Origin: Gammaproteobacteria bacterium | Lineage (GTDB): Bacteria > Pseudomonadota > Gammaproteobacteria > Coxiellales > Coxiellaceae | Reading direction: 5' to 3' | Assembly: GCA_022600315.1 (NCBI GenBank) | Contig: JAHZKQ010000055.1 | Span: 1 to 5,300, forward strand | DNA: 5,300 nt | Shown here: one piece after another, positions 1 to 4,963 of the stretch | Layout of the letters: every line of letters starts with the position of its first letter | Position numbering within the stretch: the first letter of the stretch is position 1 | Position numbers and translations under genes: made by a program | The notes under the pieces: model-generated | The model's input: only the letters and a program-made list of their open reading frames with translations | Database searches by the model: none | Told to the model about the DNA's origin: nothing

Positions 1-24
1 GTCGAAAAAGCAAAATCTTTATAG
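1..24 (+). CDS. atpD: ATP synthase F1 beta subunit, C-terminal end (partial)
   Basis: The first 24 bases read in frame as VEKAKSL followed by TAG. This closely matches the C-terminus of E. coli AtpD, which ends in VEKAKKL as I recall it. AtpD is the catalytic beta subunit of F1, where ATP is made from ADP and phosphate. Only the last seven residues are present because the gene starts upstream of the window. The stop lies 12 bases before the atpC start, the usual AtpD-AtpC order in the F1Fo operon. The residues are few, but residue match and position together make the call firm. Confidence 0.88.
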   Translation, partial: VEKAKSL

Positions 25-36
25 CGGTGTAATATA

Positions 37-468
37 ATGACAACAGCGTTAATGCAACTTGATATCGTCAGCGCAGAAGCCTCTACTTTTTCAGGTAAGG
101 TGCAATTTTTATCGGTAACAGGCGGCATGGGCGAGCTTGGCATCTATCCCGGACACACGGCCTTATTAACCAATTTGAAACCCGGTCAGATTAACGCTAT
201 CCTGGAAAACGGCAATGACGAAGTATTTTATATGTCTGGCGGTATTTTAGAGGTTCAACCTACGATTGTTACCGTACTTGCAGATACTGCAATACGCGCG
301 GTTGATTTAGACGAAGCGGCGGCCGAAGCGGCGAAATCCCACGCTGAAAATATTTTAACTAAGCAAAAATCGGGCGTTGAATACTCTAAAGCGGTTGCTG
401 AATTGGCGCAGGCGGTTGCGCAAATTCGTGCGATTCAAATGCTAAGGAAGCGTATTCGCACGAATTGA
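37..468 (+). CDS. atpC: ATP synthase F1 epsilon subunit
   Basis: This 143-residue protein is the epsilon subunit of the membrane-associated F1Fo ATP synthase. It belongs to the rotating central stalk and can inhibit ATP hydrolysis. The N-terminal beta-sandwich covers about residues 5-85 and includes the family motifs LDIVSAE (8-14), GELGIYPGH (32-40), SGGILEVQP (67-75) and VLADTAIR (80-87). Residues 89-143 form the Ala-rich helical hairpin, with a very basic end (LRKRIRTN). Length is close to the roughly 139 residues of E. coli epsilon. The start at 37 places the LDIVSAE motif where the family has it. No strong Shine-Dalgarno sequence is visible, so translational coupling to atpD, 12 bases upstream, is likely. 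It is the last atp gene of the operon. Confidence 0.97.
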   Translation: MTTALMQLDIVSAEASTFSGKVQFLSVTGGMGELGIYPGHTALLTNLKPGQINAILENGNDEVFYMSGGILEVQPTIVTVLADTAIRAVDLDEAAAEAAKSHAENILTKQKSGVEYSKAVAELAQAVAQIRAIQMLRKRIRTN

Positions 469-473
469 TACGA

Positions 474-480
474 AAGAGGA
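474..480 (+). promoter_or_regulatory. Ribosome binding site of glmU
   Basis: AAGAGGA lies five bases before the ATG at 486 and is a good Shine-Dalgarno sequence. It decides the glmU start against the in-frame TTG at 465, which overlaps the atpC stop and would add seven residues (LIRKRIG) not expected from the family. Confidence 0.75.
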
Positions 481-485
481 TTGGC

Positions 486-1859
486 ATGAATTTATCCGTC
501 GTCATTCTTGCAGCTGGCAAGGGAAAGCGAATGGCATCCCAGTTACCGAAGGTGCTGCATCCTGTTGGTGGCACCTCAATGCTTGAGCGGGTGGTTGATA
601 CCGCTAAAGCTATTCAAGCTAACTCTATACATGTGATTTATGGTAATGGCGGCGCTGAAGTTAAAGCGCAGCTGCCGCACCTAGATGTTAATTGGGTCTG
701 GCAAGAAAAACAATTAGGTACCGGTCATGCGGTTGCACAAGCGCTACCATTTTGTAATGACGATGATCGTATTTTGGTTTTATATGGTGATGTGCCATTA
801 ATCTCGCCGCAAACTCTACAGCAACTCTTAACTGAAACTCCGGTTGGTGGCTTAGGTTTGATTGTTGCCGATCTTGAAAACCCAACCGGCTTGGGGCGAA
901 TTATTCGTAATGAGCTAGGCAATATTATTGCTATTGTTGAACACAAAGATGCAACCCCACAACAATTGCAAATCCAAGAAATTAATACTGGGATTTTAAC
1001 CGCGACCGCTAAACATTTAAAAGAGTGGTTGCCGCGGTTAAACAATCAGAATAAGCAAAAAGAATATTATTTAACGGATACTATTGCGCTGGCAGTTAGT
1101 GAAGGTGTTTCGGTGGGTGGTGTGCTAGCACATTGTGCCGAAGAAGTGCTGGGCGTTAATGATCGTTGGCAACTTGCGAATATCGAGCGTTATTACCAGG
1201 TCATGCAAGCGCGACGTTTAGCGTTTAGTGGCGTGACCATCATGGATCCTGCGCGTTTAGCGATTCGTGGTAAAGCTGATGTTGCGCAAGATGTCACGTT
1301 AGATATTAATGTGATTTTAGAGGGCAACGTGTGTATTGGTAAAAATTCTATAATCGGCCCTAACGTCGTGATAAAAAATAGTCGCATTGGTGAAAATGTG
1401 GTAGTGCATGCTAACAGTGTTATTGAAGGTGCAGAAGTTTATGACGCTGCAGAGATAGGTCCCTTTGCGCGCGTGCGCCCTGGTACGCAAGTTCAAACGC
1501 GAGCTAAGGTTGGGAATTTCGTCGAAATTAAAAAAACCGTATTGGGAGCGGGCAGTAAAGTCGGTCACTTAAGTTATCTTGGCGATGCGGTGATTGGCAA
1601 ACAAGTAAATATTGGTGCTGGCACCATTACTTGTAACTACGATGGCGTAAATAAATGGCCTACTAAGGTCGGCGACTATTGTTTTATTGGTTCTAACACG
1701 TCTTTAGTGGCGCCATTAAATATTGGCGCGAGTGCAACGATTGCGGCGGGCTCCACCATTACCGAAGATGCGCCAGCCGATAAACTAAGCATTGGCCGCA
1801 CTCGACAAACGGTTATTGCCGATTGGCAACGACCCAAGAAAACCGCCGAAGTGAATTAA
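486..1859 (+). CDS. glmU: Bifunctional N-acetylglucosamine-1-phosphate uridyltransferase / glucosamine-1-phosphate acetyltransferase
   Basis: GlmU makes UDP-GlcNAc, the cytoplasmic precursor of peptidoglycan and lipopolysaccharide. It acetylates glucosamine-1-phosphate with acetyl-CoA and then transfers UMP from UTP. From the ATG at 486 the protein is 457 residues, against 456 in E. coli. The N-terminal nucleotidyltransferase domain (about 1-227) shows LAAGKGKRM (8-16), PKVLH with Lys22, QLGTGHA (76-82), YGDVP with metal-binding Asp102, VEHKDA (151-156), EINTG (165-169) and GVNDR with Asn225. The C-terminal left-handed beta-helix (about 250-445) has the hexapeptide repeats, GPFARVRPG (325-333), the catalytic His361 in GHLSYLGD, and [13 protein letters not shown] (375-387). 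Both active sites look intact. It follows atpC by 17 bases and is probably read through from the atp operon. No glmS follows immediately, unlike in E. coli. Threonine of the usual GxGTRM signature is Lys here, a substitution I believe occurs in other proteobacteria. Confidence 0.98.
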   Translation: MNLSVVILAAGKGKRMASQLPKVLHPVGGTSMLERVVDTAKAIQANSIHVIYGNGGAEVKAQLPHLDVNWVWQEKQLGTGHAVAQALPFCNDDDRILVLYGDVPLISPQTLQQLLTETPVGGLGLIVADLENPTGLGRIIRNELGNIIAIVEHKDATPQQLQIQEINTGILTATAKHLKEWLPRLNNQNKQKEYYLTDTIALAVSEGVSVGGVLAHCAEEVLGVNDRWQLANIERYYQVMQARRLAFSGVTIMDPARLAIRGKADVAQDVTLDINVILEGNVCIGKNSIIGPNVVIKNSRIGENVVVHANSVIEGAEVYDAAEIGPFARVRPGTQVQTRAKVGNFVEIKKTVLGAGSKVGHLSYLGDAVIGKQVNIGAGTITCNYDGVNKWPTKVGDYCFIGSNTSLVAPLNIGASATIAAGSTITEDAPADKLSIGRTRQTVIADWQRPKKTAEVN

Positions 1860-1928
1860 ACAAAAACTCACTCACTCGATGGATATAGAAACCACAAACT
1901 TTAATTGCCTTAAATAAAATTAAAGAAT

Positions 1929-1993
1929 GGTCTCCTTCCCCCCAATTTCTTAATTGGAGGGAAGGAACAAGGATGGGGGGCTTTACTATGACC
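1929..1993. repeat. Long intergenic palindrome between glmU and rsmE, possible dispersed REP/MITE-like repeat
   Basis: CCTTCCCCCCAATT (1934-1947) and AATTGGAGGGAAGG (1952-1965) form a 14-bp stem with one C-A mismatch and a four-base TCTT loop. It is followed by GGATGGGGGG (1971-1980). An outer GGTC (1929-1932) is mirrored by GACC (1990-1993). There is no T-tract on either side, so it is a poor intrinsic terminator. The style, a GGAAGG palindrome followed by a GGATGGGG tail, resembles dispersed palindromic repeats found between genes in many proteobacteria. It may also stabilise the 3' end of the glmU transcript. Whether it is repeated elsewhere in the genome cannot be told from one copy. The rest of the spacer (1860-2088) is AT-rich, with no gene and no convincing promoter. 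Confidence 0.55.
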
Positions 1994-2088
1994 TTCCGTG
2001 AATGATTAAAACTCTGCACTTTAAGCACAGCAAAAAACCGCTTCGCTTAAAAATTTTTATTTTAATTATTAATGAGTATCACCACAAC

Positions 2089-2817
2089 ATGCAAATTCCT
2101 AGAATTTATTGTCCACAAGCATTATCCCTCAATACAAGCATACAATTGGATGCAGATAGCGCACGTCGCTTATCACAAGTACTGCGATTAAAAAAAGGCG
2201 CGACGGTTATTTTATTTAACGGCGATGGCAGTGATTATACCGCGCAAATTATTGAGATAAATAAATCTAACACTATGCTTGAAGTTAAACAGCAAGCAAC
2301 CCTACACACCGAATCAAGATTAAAACTTCATTTAGGCCAAGGCATTAGTCGCGGCGAACGGATGGATTTTTGTGTGCAAAAATCTGTAGAGTTGGGCGCG
2401 ACATCTATCACGCCATTATTCACTGAGTATTGCCAGGTTAAATTAACTGGTGCGCGATTGGAAAAACGTCTGCAACATTGGCAAGGTATTGCTAAGCACG
2501 CGGCTGAACAATCGGCTAGAGCCAATGTGCCAACCATTCATAAACCTGTTCTTTTAGAAGACTGGTTTGGGCAGGCCGCCGGTTTGAAGCTAATCTGCGA
2601 ACCCACGGCAGCAGCAACATTAACCGGGTTACAGCAGATCCCAAGCGAGATTAGTTTATTGGTAGGTCCAGAAGGTGGCTTTAGTGATGCAGAGATTCAA
2701 GCTGCCATCACAGCAAGCTTTCAGGCGATCAAATTTGGGCCTAGAATACTGCGGACTGAGTCGGCGGCGATGGTGGCAATGAGCCTATTACAGTACCGTT
2801 GGGGTGATTTATCTTAG
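2089..2817 (+). CDS. rsmE: 16S rRNA (uracil(1498)-N(3))-methyltransferase
   Basis: RsmE methylates N3 of U1498 in 16S rRNA, near the decoding centre of the 30S subunit, with S-adenosylmethionine as donor. From the ATG at 2089 the protein is 242 residues (E. coli 243). It begins MQIPRIY, like E. coli MRIPRIY, so the in-frame ATG at 2002 is rejected: it would add 29 residues with no family counterpart. Residues 1-70 form the N-terminal RNA-binding PUA-like domain. The rest is a SPOUT methyltransferase with HLGQGISRGERMDF (81-94), QKSVELGA (97-104), ITPLFTEYC (107-115), the SAM-binding GPEGGFSDAEI (193-203) and the knot motif FGPRILRTES (216-225). The RBS is weak (ATGAG at 2072-2076, 12 bases away). 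It is separated from glmU by 229 bases and probably has its own promoter. A terminator-like hairpin follows at 2904. Confidence 0.96.
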   Translation: MQIPRIYCPQALSLNTSIQLDADSARRLSQVLRLKKGATVILFNGDGSDYTAQIIEINKSNTMLEVKQQATLHTESRLKLHLGQGISRGERMDFCVQKSVELGATSITPLFTEYCQVKLTGARLEKRLQHWQGIAKHAAEQSARANVPTIHKPVLLEDWFGQAAGLKLICEPTAAATLTGLQQIPSEISLLVGPEGGFSDAEIQAAITASFQAIKFGPRILRTESAAMVAMSLLQYRWGDLS

Positions 2818-2903
2818 GCTTAACAATAGATTAAGGATATTATTTTATCTGCTTTCTAAAAAAATCTTCCAGCTAATTTAAAAGTATTGAAAATAAAATC
2901 AGC

Positions 2904-2937
2904 TATGCAACCGAGTCTGAATCGTGCATATTTTTTT
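2904..2937 (+). terminator. Probable intrinsic terminator of rsmE
   Basis: TATGCA (2904-2909) pairs with TGCATA (2925-2930). After a two-base bulge (AC) the stem continues with CGA (2912-2914) and TCG (2922-2924) around a seven-base loop. Seven T residues follow directly (2931-2937). The stem is AT-rich and bulged, so strength is uncertain, but the position 86 bases after the rsmE stop and the clean T-run support the call. Confidence 0.6.
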
Positions 2938-2970
2938 GTATTTTGGCCTTTGGTCGTGGTGTCAGTTTTG

Positions 2971-2984
2971 TGAGATATATCTCA
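2971..2984. promoter_or_regulatory. Candidate LetA/GacA/UvrY-type response-regulator binding site
   Basis: TGAGATATATCTCA is a perfect 14-bp palindrome in a gene-free region. From memory, the LetA site upstream of rsmY and rsmZ in Legionella is TNAGAAATTTCTNA. This sequence matches 10 of the 12 specified positions, and the two differences are symmetric. It also partly resembles the GacA/UvrY box (TGTAAG-N6-CTTACA), with TGTGAG as its left half (2969-2974). The centre lies about 187 bases upstream of the proposed start of the GGA-rich RNA; GacA boxes are known to act from far upstream. Binding is inferred from sequence and context only. Confidence 0.55.
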
Positions 2985-3035
2985 AGTCGGCGTGAGAAAA
3001 GCGCACAAATTTTCATAGATTTTACGCATGGGTTG

Positions 3036-3112
3036 ATTGCCAATAATAAGTAACTGTTTGAAATAATTAGACTTGTATCCTATTTGGAATAATAGGTATA
3101 AATTGCCAATAA
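3036..3112. repeat. Direct repeat ATTGCCAATAA, two copies upstream of the small RNA
   Basis: ATTGCCAATAA occurs at 3036-3046 and again at 3102-3112, 66 bases apart, between the candidate LetA box and the small RNA promoter. Neither copy lies in a gene. They could be paired sites for a regulator or an accessory DNA-bending protein, but in AT-rich DNA an 11-bp repeat can also arise by chance. Confidence 0.35.
3073..3102 (+). promoter_or_regulatory. Possible upstream promoter with a dyad in its spacer
   Basis: TTGTAT (3073-3078) and TATAAA (3097-3102) are separated by 18 bases and resemble sigma-70 -35 and -10 elements. The spacer is bracketed by the inverted repeat CCTATT (3079-3084) and AATAGG (3091-3096), which could be a repressor site. 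A transcript from here would start near 3109 and lengthen the GGA-rich RNA by about 55 bases. It is an alternative to the closer promoter at 3131. Confidence 0.35.
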
Positions 3113-3130
3113 AAATCATGAAAAATGCCC

Positions 3131-3158
3131 TTGAGTAAATTATCACCCATGCTAAATT
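3131..3158 (+). promoter_or_regulatory. Probable promoter of the GGA-rich small RNA
   Basis: TTGAGT (3131-3136) is followed after 16 bases by TAAATT (3153-3158), preceded by TGC (3150-3152) to give an extended -10 element. The start would fall near 3165, just before the first GGA hairpin. The 13-base core TGCTAAATTAACC (3150-3162) recurs exactly at 3439-3451, upstream of the next gene. The weak -35 and the CTAAATT -10 would be compatible with RpoS-type recognition, which is inference. Confidence 0.5.
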
Positions 3159-3164
3159 AACCTC

Positions 3165-3337
3165 ACTGCCAGGGAATTGGCACAGGAATCTCAGGGATAG
3201 TTTGCACGGAACGCATACTTTAAAGGAATGGTCTCTCAGGGAGAGAGCCTTCTCAAAGGAGAGAGTCGGTTCTAGGGATAGATGTTTGATTGGTAAGGAA
3301 CACCAAGCAATTTAGGGGCGAGTAATCGCCCCTTTTT
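3165..3337 (+). ncRNA. CsrB/RsmY/RsmZ-type small RNA predicted to sequester CsrA
   Basis: Nine GGA motifs occur within 129 bases, ending at 3175, 3187, 3197, 3210, 3227, 3242, 3260, 3278 and 3299. Six lie in loops of local hairpins. These are TGCC/GGCA around AGGGAATT (3167-3182), AGTTTGC/GCATACT with one mismatch around ACGGAAC (3199-3219), CTCTC/GAGAG around AGGGA (3233-3247), TTCTC/GAGAG around AAAGGA (3250-3265), TCTA/TAGA around GGGA (3271-3282), and TTGATTGGT/ACCAAGCAA with one mismatch around AAGGAAC (3286-3310). The RNA ends in a strong terminator. GGA in hairpin loops is the recognition element of CsrA (RsmA), and multi-GGA RNAs of the CsrB family titrate it away from target mRNAs. 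The proposed length of about 170 bases lies between the small RsmY/RsmZ RNAs and E. coli CsrB. A LetA-like site lies upstream. The function is inferred from architecture; the exact 5' end and the name are not fixed. Confidence 0.82.
3315..3337 (+). terminator. Strong intrinsic terminator of the GGA-rich RNA
   Basis: GGGGCGA (3315-3321) and TCGCCCC (3326-3332) form a perfect 7-bp GC-rich stem with a GTAA (GNRA-type) tetraloop, followed by five T residues (3333-3337) and GTT. No protein gene ends just upstream (rsmE stops about 500 bases earlier), so it marks the 3' end of a non-coding transcript. Confidence 0.92.
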
Positions 3338-3346
3338 GTTATCTAT

Positions 3347-3413
3347 GCTTCTGTATTCAATAAGTCAGTTGGCTTTCTGCCGCAAATACACAAAAAAACA
3401 CTTTTACAGAAGC
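3347..3413. repeat. Inverted repeat GCTTCTGT ... ACAGAAGC
   Basis: GCTTCTGT (3347-3354) and ACAGAAGC (3406-3413) are a perfect 8-bp inverted repeat with a 51-base AT-rich interior. It lies between the small RNA terminator and the promoter region of the barrel gene. The role is unknown: the arms could be separated operator halves or the feet of a stem, and chance is possible. Confidence 0.35.
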
Positions 3414-3447
3414 CCTTAAGGTTCCCTTAAGGTTAGTGTGCTAAATT
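3413..3447 (+). promoter_or_regulatory. Candidate promoter/operator of the outer-membrane gene cluster
   Basis: CCCTTAAGGTT occurs twice in tandem (3413-3423 and 3424-3434). Each copy contains the 8-bp palindrome CCTTAAGG, and the centres are 11 bases apart, about one helical turn. Immediately downstream, TGCTAAATT gives an extended -10 with hexamer 3442-3447, identical over 13 bases to the small RNA promoter at 3150-3162. No good -35 is present, so the tandem palindromes may bind an activator in its place. The transcript would start near 3454 and carry a leader of about 140 bases. Confidence 0.45.
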
Positions 3448-3453
3448 AACCCT

Positions 3454-3594
3454 TGATATTGTTCGAGCAAGCTCAGACGGATCTTTCTTTTCGCATAGTC
3501 GCGTTCACGGATGTACATCACGAACACTAATGGTAGCAGCTTCAGTTTTTCTGAGGTTTACATATGATGAATTAAAAAATAATGGTGGTTAATA
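3454..3594 (+). promoter_or_regulatory. Predicted 5' leader of the barrel gene with two ACGGAT motifs
   Basis: No gene is seen in this stretch. It carries ACGGAT at 3477-3482 and again at 3507-3512, exactly 30 bases apart. The second lies in TTCACGGATGT, which agrees at 9 of 11 positions with the CsrA selection consensus as I remember it (UACARGGAUGU). GTTC (3503-3506) and GAAC (3522-3525) could close a loop around it. A perfect DNA palindrome GATGTACATC (3510-3519) overlaps it. The ribosome binding site GGTGG (3584-3588), six bases from the ATG, is modest. A CsrA-responsive leader is a hypothesis. Confidence 0.35.
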
Positions 3595-4338
3595 ATGAAT
3601 AGGTTAGGTTTGGCATCGGTAGTCGCGGCGTCTTTAATGGCAACGGTTGGTTTTATTGGGGTAGCGCGTGCTTACACGCCGGTAGGTCCTTATGTCTATT
3701 TAGGTGGTGGTGCAGCGTATTTAGAAAATAGCCAATTATCCAGTCTTGCTTTAAGCCAAACGTTTCATCCAGGCCCACAGCCTTTTTCCAGCTTTACGCA
3801 CGGCTATGGTTATAAAAATGGCTTAGCGTATACGGGCAGAGGTGAAGTCGGTTATTTCTTTAATAACGATAGTAATAATCACCATGCCTTTGGTGTTGAG
3901 GGTGGCTTTAATTATTTTTTCCCAACCAGTAATGGTTCTGTTACCCGCACTTTGCACTATCAAACCACCGGCGGTCCGGCTTCTATTCGGGTTAAATCAA
4001 CCGATAAGGTTAGAGCTTGGGCGGCCGACTTAGAAGGCGTTTTTACTCAAGCCCTAACATCACGTTTAAGTTATTTTCTAAAATTGGGCGCAGGTTACGA
4101 GCGCATTAATGAGAAGGTAACTAATGCGGTAGATCTTGCCAATGATCCAAGTAATAGCGGCATTCCAGCGACAGAAAACTTTGATCGCAGTGGTTTTGGC
4201 GTGGCCGGTGGCGCAGGTTTTACCTACGCCCTAACGCGTAACTTAAACTGGCGTGTGCAAATGGATGCCTTAAAAGGCGGTAAAGGGATTGGTTATGTCT
4301 CGGCGACCACAGGTTTAGGTTGGAATTTTATTGGTTAA
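3595..4338 (+). CDS. Predicted outer-membrane beta-barrel protein (OmpA/OmpX-like 8-stranded type)
   Basis: The 247-residue product begins with a Sec signal peptide: basic MNR, a hydrophobic core, and a likely cleavage after ARA (24-26). The mature 221 residues are rich in Gly, aromatic residues and alternating beta-strand patterns. Candidate strands include about 31-43, 77-90, 97-110, 138-152, 156-170, 199-213, 216-226 and 231-245, with longer polar loops between. The end, TTGLGWNFIG, resembles a C-terminal barrel strand recognised by the BAM complex, although the aromatic residue is third from the end and not last. There is no OmpA-type peptidoglycan-binding domain. The fold class is likely, while the function (adhesin, stabiliser or small porin) is not recognisable. 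It heads an apparent operon with two small exported proteins and is preceded by a long leader. Confidence 0.78.
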   Translation: MNRLGLASVVAASLMATVGFIGVARAYTPVGPYVYLGGGAAYLENSQLSSLALSQTFHPGPQPFSSFTHGYGYKNGLAYTGRGEVGYFFNNDSNNHHAFGVEGGFNYFFPTSNGSVTRTLHYQTTGGPASIRVKSTDKVRAWAADLEGVFTQALTSRLSYFLKLGAGYERINEKVTNAVDLANDPSNSGIPATENFDRSGFGVAGGAGFTYALTRNLNWRVQMDALKGGKGIGYVSATTGLGWNFIG

Positions 4339-4351
4339 AACGGATTAACAC

Positions 4352-4416
4352 TAAGAGATACTAAATATGAAAAAAATTATTCAGTTAATAGCAGGTTTAA
4401 GCTTAATTGGTTTTGC
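4352..4416 (+). repeat. Duplicated RBS/signal-peptide segment, copy 1
   Basis: This 65-base segment matches 4899-4963 at 62 positions. It runs from the Shine-Dalgarno region (AAGAGA, eight bases before the ATG) through most of the signal-peptide codons. Similarity drops sharply after it, which shows a tandem duplication with a strongly diverged or replaced mature region. Confidence 0.85.
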
Positions 4417-4870
4417 GACAGTATCGTTAGCCAGCCAAACTAGCCAACCATTAACAATAAAAGTGGTGGCGGGGTTAAAGACTGGAAAAGCAGTATTTCT
4501 TTCCAAACAAGGTGGCGTTAACACAAATGCCATTAGGGGCAGTATTAACCTTCCTGCTGGCGGATCTTCAGGAGTTTTGCCCGTGCATAATGGTGGTCAA
4601 GCAACTATTATGCCATCGTCTAAGAGCAATATAATCTATACTGACCCTAGCCTAAATACTACGGCATTTACAATGATGGCAGGTGGTGGGGACAGTGATT
4701 TTTGTATTATGCATGCATCTTCTATTGTAGTAAAAAACCAAGCGGGTAAATTAACGGCGACTTCGTCGATACCTCAGTGTGTAACCATTAGCAGTATTGA
4801 TAATCATTACTCTTTGGCTGGAGATTCGGTAACCATTACTTTAGGGCTTGGGACTCAAAAAAACAGCTAG
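4367..4870 (+). CDS. Small exported protein of unknown function, paralog 1
   Basis: The 167-residue protein has a clear signal peptide (MKKII, a hydrophobic core to about residue 20, cleavage likely after VSLA at 22). The mature part of about 145 residues is rich in Ser, Thr, Gly and Ala, with alternating hydrophobic patterns that suggest an all-beta fold. Cys113 (DFCIM) and Cys138 (IPQCVT) are its only cysteines and could form a disulfide in the periplasm or outside the cell. There is no lipobox or recognised enzymatic motif. It starts 28 bases after the barrel gene with no terminator between, so it is probably co-transcribed. The next gene is a paralog. I do not recognise the family. Confidence 0.8.
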   Translation: MKKIIQLIAGLSLIGFATVSLASQTSQPLTIKVVAGLKTGKAVFLSKQGGVNTNAIRGSINLPAGGSSGVLPVHNGGQATIMPSSKSNIIYTDPSLNTTAFTMMAGGGDSDFCIMHASSIVVKNQAGKLTATSSIPQCVTISSIDNHYSLAGDSVTITLGLGTQKNS

Positions 4871-4898
4871 AATAGACAACCAGTTAAAAGTAGAAATT

Positions 4899-4963
4899 TA
4901 AGAGATACTAAATATGAAAAAAATTATTAAATTAATAGCCGGTTTAAGCTTAATTGGTTTTGC
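4899..4963 (+). repeat. Duplicated RBS/signal-peptide segment, copy 2
   Basis: This is the second copy of the segment at 4352-4416, with three mismatches in 65 bases. The untranslated 15 bases before the ATG (4899-4913) are identical in both copies, so the duplication included the translation start signals. Confidence 0.85.

Noticed and set aside
465..485. Upstream TTG start for glmU overlapping the atpC stop
   Set aside because: The ATG at 486 has a good Shine-Dalgarno (AAGAGGA) and gives the family's N-terminus and length; the extra seven residues match nothing in GlmU.
519..533. Lys replacing Thr in the GlmU GxGTRM signature
   Set aside because: Other catalytic residues are intact, and I recall Lys at this place in other proteobacterial GlmU proteins, so it is normal variation.
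1934..1965. Palindrome after glmU as an intrinsic terminator
   Set aside because: No T-run follows on either strand; the bases after the stem are AACAAGGATGGGGGG.
2002..2088. N-terminal extension of rsmE from the ATG at 2002
   Set aside because: The extension has no counterpart in RsmE, whereas MQIPRIY from 2089 matches the E. coli start and gives 242 residues.
1925..3235. Shared 10-mer GAATGGTCTC at 1925-1934 and 3226-3235
   Set aside because: The flanking sequences and hairpins differ, and one 10-mer match in 5.3 kb is expected by chance, so I do not link the palindrome to the small RNA.
3165..3337. 6S RNA, SRP RNA, tmRNA or a TPP/glycine riboswitch as the identity of this RNA
   Set aside because: I see no long closing stem with a central bubble, no GGAAGGAAGCAGCC-like SRP loop, no tRNA-like ends and no TPP or glycine core motifs; the GGA-loop hairpins fit the CsrB type far better.
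3564..3575. Tiny open frame ATG ATG AAT TAA before the barrel gene
   Set aside because: Three codons with no clear RBS; it could be a leader effect but nothing supports it.
3842..4033. 63-codon open frame inside the barrel gene
   Set aside because: It overlaps a well-supported signal-peptide-bearing gene in another frame and has no RBS or family features. The reverse-strand frames over atpC, glmU and rsmE are likewise shadows of those genes.
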